Source of the DNA: Bombella mellum
Lineage (GTDB): Bacteria > Pseudomonadota > Alphaproteobacteria > Acetobacterales > Acetobacteraceae
Direction of reading: 5' to 3'
Length of the DNA: 64,000 bases
NCBI RefSeq assembly: GCF_014048465.1
Contig: NZ_PDLY01000004.1
Span: 1-64,000 of the forward strand
The notes under the pieces were generated by a model that made no database searches, was not told where the DNA came from, and saw nothing but the letters and a program-made list of their open reading frames with translations. Below are positions 63,611 through 64,000 of the stretch, in pieces. Made by a program: the position numbers and the translations under genes. Each line of letters starts with the position of its first letter. Within the stretch, counting starts at the first letter, position 1.

Positions 63611-63839
63611 CATGAACTCATGACATTCCCGTAACCCGAATCACCCTCTGAACGGTCCCCTCACGGAATGTTTCGTCAGAAAAAAGACCCTCTCCCCTAA
63701 CCTGCGGACAATAATGACTTTTCTTACAGGGCCGTCATAAAGCAGACTAAAACAGTATTTAATACGCCTCCCCGCCTTTTTTGCCTAAGTTGTTACAACT
63801 TCCTTCTGCCTCTGGAATAAAACTGGAACAGTTCTACCC
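63611..63839 (+). promoter_or_regulatory. Promoter region of the RND pump gene
   Basis: This 229-bp gap upstream of the RND gene is more A/T-rich than the flanks, with several TAAT/TATT blocks (about 63705-63770). No clear operator, regulator gene or small ORF was found. No strong ribosome site precedes the ATG at 63840. Confidence 0.3.
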
Positions 63840-64000
63840 ATGAATGCCATTGTCGTCACCGCACTGAAGCGGCCTCTGACCTTTGTGGTACTGTCCATCC
63901 TGATCGTGATGTTCGGGGTGATGTCAGTCTTCAAAACACCGACTGACGTCTTTCCGAATATCAAGATCCCGGTGGTCTCTGCCGTCTGGACCTATGGCGG
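63840..64000 (+). CDS. RND efflux transporter (AcrB/HAE1 family), N-terminal fragment
   Basis: The gene starts at the ATG at 63840 and runs off the window after 53 codons. The visible part has the cytoplasmic start, the first membrane span (about 13-30, TFVVLSILIVMFGVMSVF) and the TPTDVFPNIKIPVVSAVW block that follows it in RND pumps. The usual periplasmic adaptor gene is not upstream. Substrate unknown. Confidence 0.88.
   Translation, partial: MNAIVVTALKRPLTFVVLSILIVMFGVMSVFKTPTDVFPNIKIPVVSAVWTYG

Noticed and set aside
1-64000. CRISPR arrays, insertion sequences and transposases
   Set aside because: No regularly spaced repeats and no transposase-like proteins were seen on either strand.

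Overview
The window looks like a chromosomal segment of an acetic acid bacterium (Alphaproteobacteria, Acetobacteraceae). The support is: high G+C; a circularly permuted two-piece tmRNA gene; HisZ, ThyX, a Ros/MucR-type regulator, OlsB and an alphaproteobacterial SerC; an endonuclease-type MutL; and a three-subunit periplasmic sugar-acid dehydrogenase (Tat-exported small subunit, GMC flavoprotein, three-haem cytochrome c) typical of oxidative acetic acid bacteria. The genus cannot be fixed from the sequence alone. No transposase, integrase, prophage or CRISPR array was seen.

Layout. 1-370: a strong minus-strand promoter and leader, possibly of an rRNA operon lying off the left edge. 0.4-7.3 kb: clpB (heat-shock-like promoter over a perfect palindrome), yqgE, an SDR oxidoreductase, a DEAD-box helicase and a methyltransferase. 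7.4-10.7 kb: dapF-mtaB-ftsY plus an uncatalogued 35-codon ORF. 10.7-14.9 kb: an OmlA-like lipoprotein and serC-hisZ-purA. 15-19.7 kb: tRNA-Leu, argC, a GNAT enzyme, ettA, a CAU tRNA, ppa and two identical tRNA-Gly genes. 19.8-23 kb: a cnoX-like co-chaperone, a LON N-domain protein, a Trm112-like protein, a lipoprotein and a phosphatase. 23-30 kb (minus strand): nfu-nitroreductase-tsaB-rimI, mucR, fur-olsB-lnt and an XRE regulator. 30-40 kb: aldolase, thyX, ssrA next to sspB, an AbrB-like membrane protein, a glycosyltransferase, an SLT-SPOR lipoprotein, a DUF1643 protein and D-lactate dehydrogenase. 40-47.5 kb: tatA-ribF-ileS-lspA-DUF3035 lipoprotein-mutL. 48.1-51.7 kb: a lower-G+C island with two dynamin-like GTPases. 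51.7-59.6 kb: recX, a D-aminopeptidase-like hydrolase and argD-argF-hslO plus two poorly characterised genes. 59.6-63.6 kb: the membrane dehydrogenase operon. 63.8 kb to the end: the start of an RND efflux pump.

Most of the window is core housekeeping: protein quality control (ClpB, CnoX-like, Hsp33, tmRNA, SspB), tRNA modification (MtaB, TsaB, possibly Trm112), lipoprotein maturation (LspA, Lnt), arginine, lysine, serine, purine and histidine biosynthesis, and periplasmic oxidation feeding quinone. The clear accessory element is the dynamin-like GTPase pair at 48167-51663. It has an AT-rich inverted repeat in its promoter region, no mobility genes, and resembles the LeoA/LeoBC bacterial dynamins. 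It is the best candidate for an under-described system here, perhaps in membrane remodelling or phage protection.
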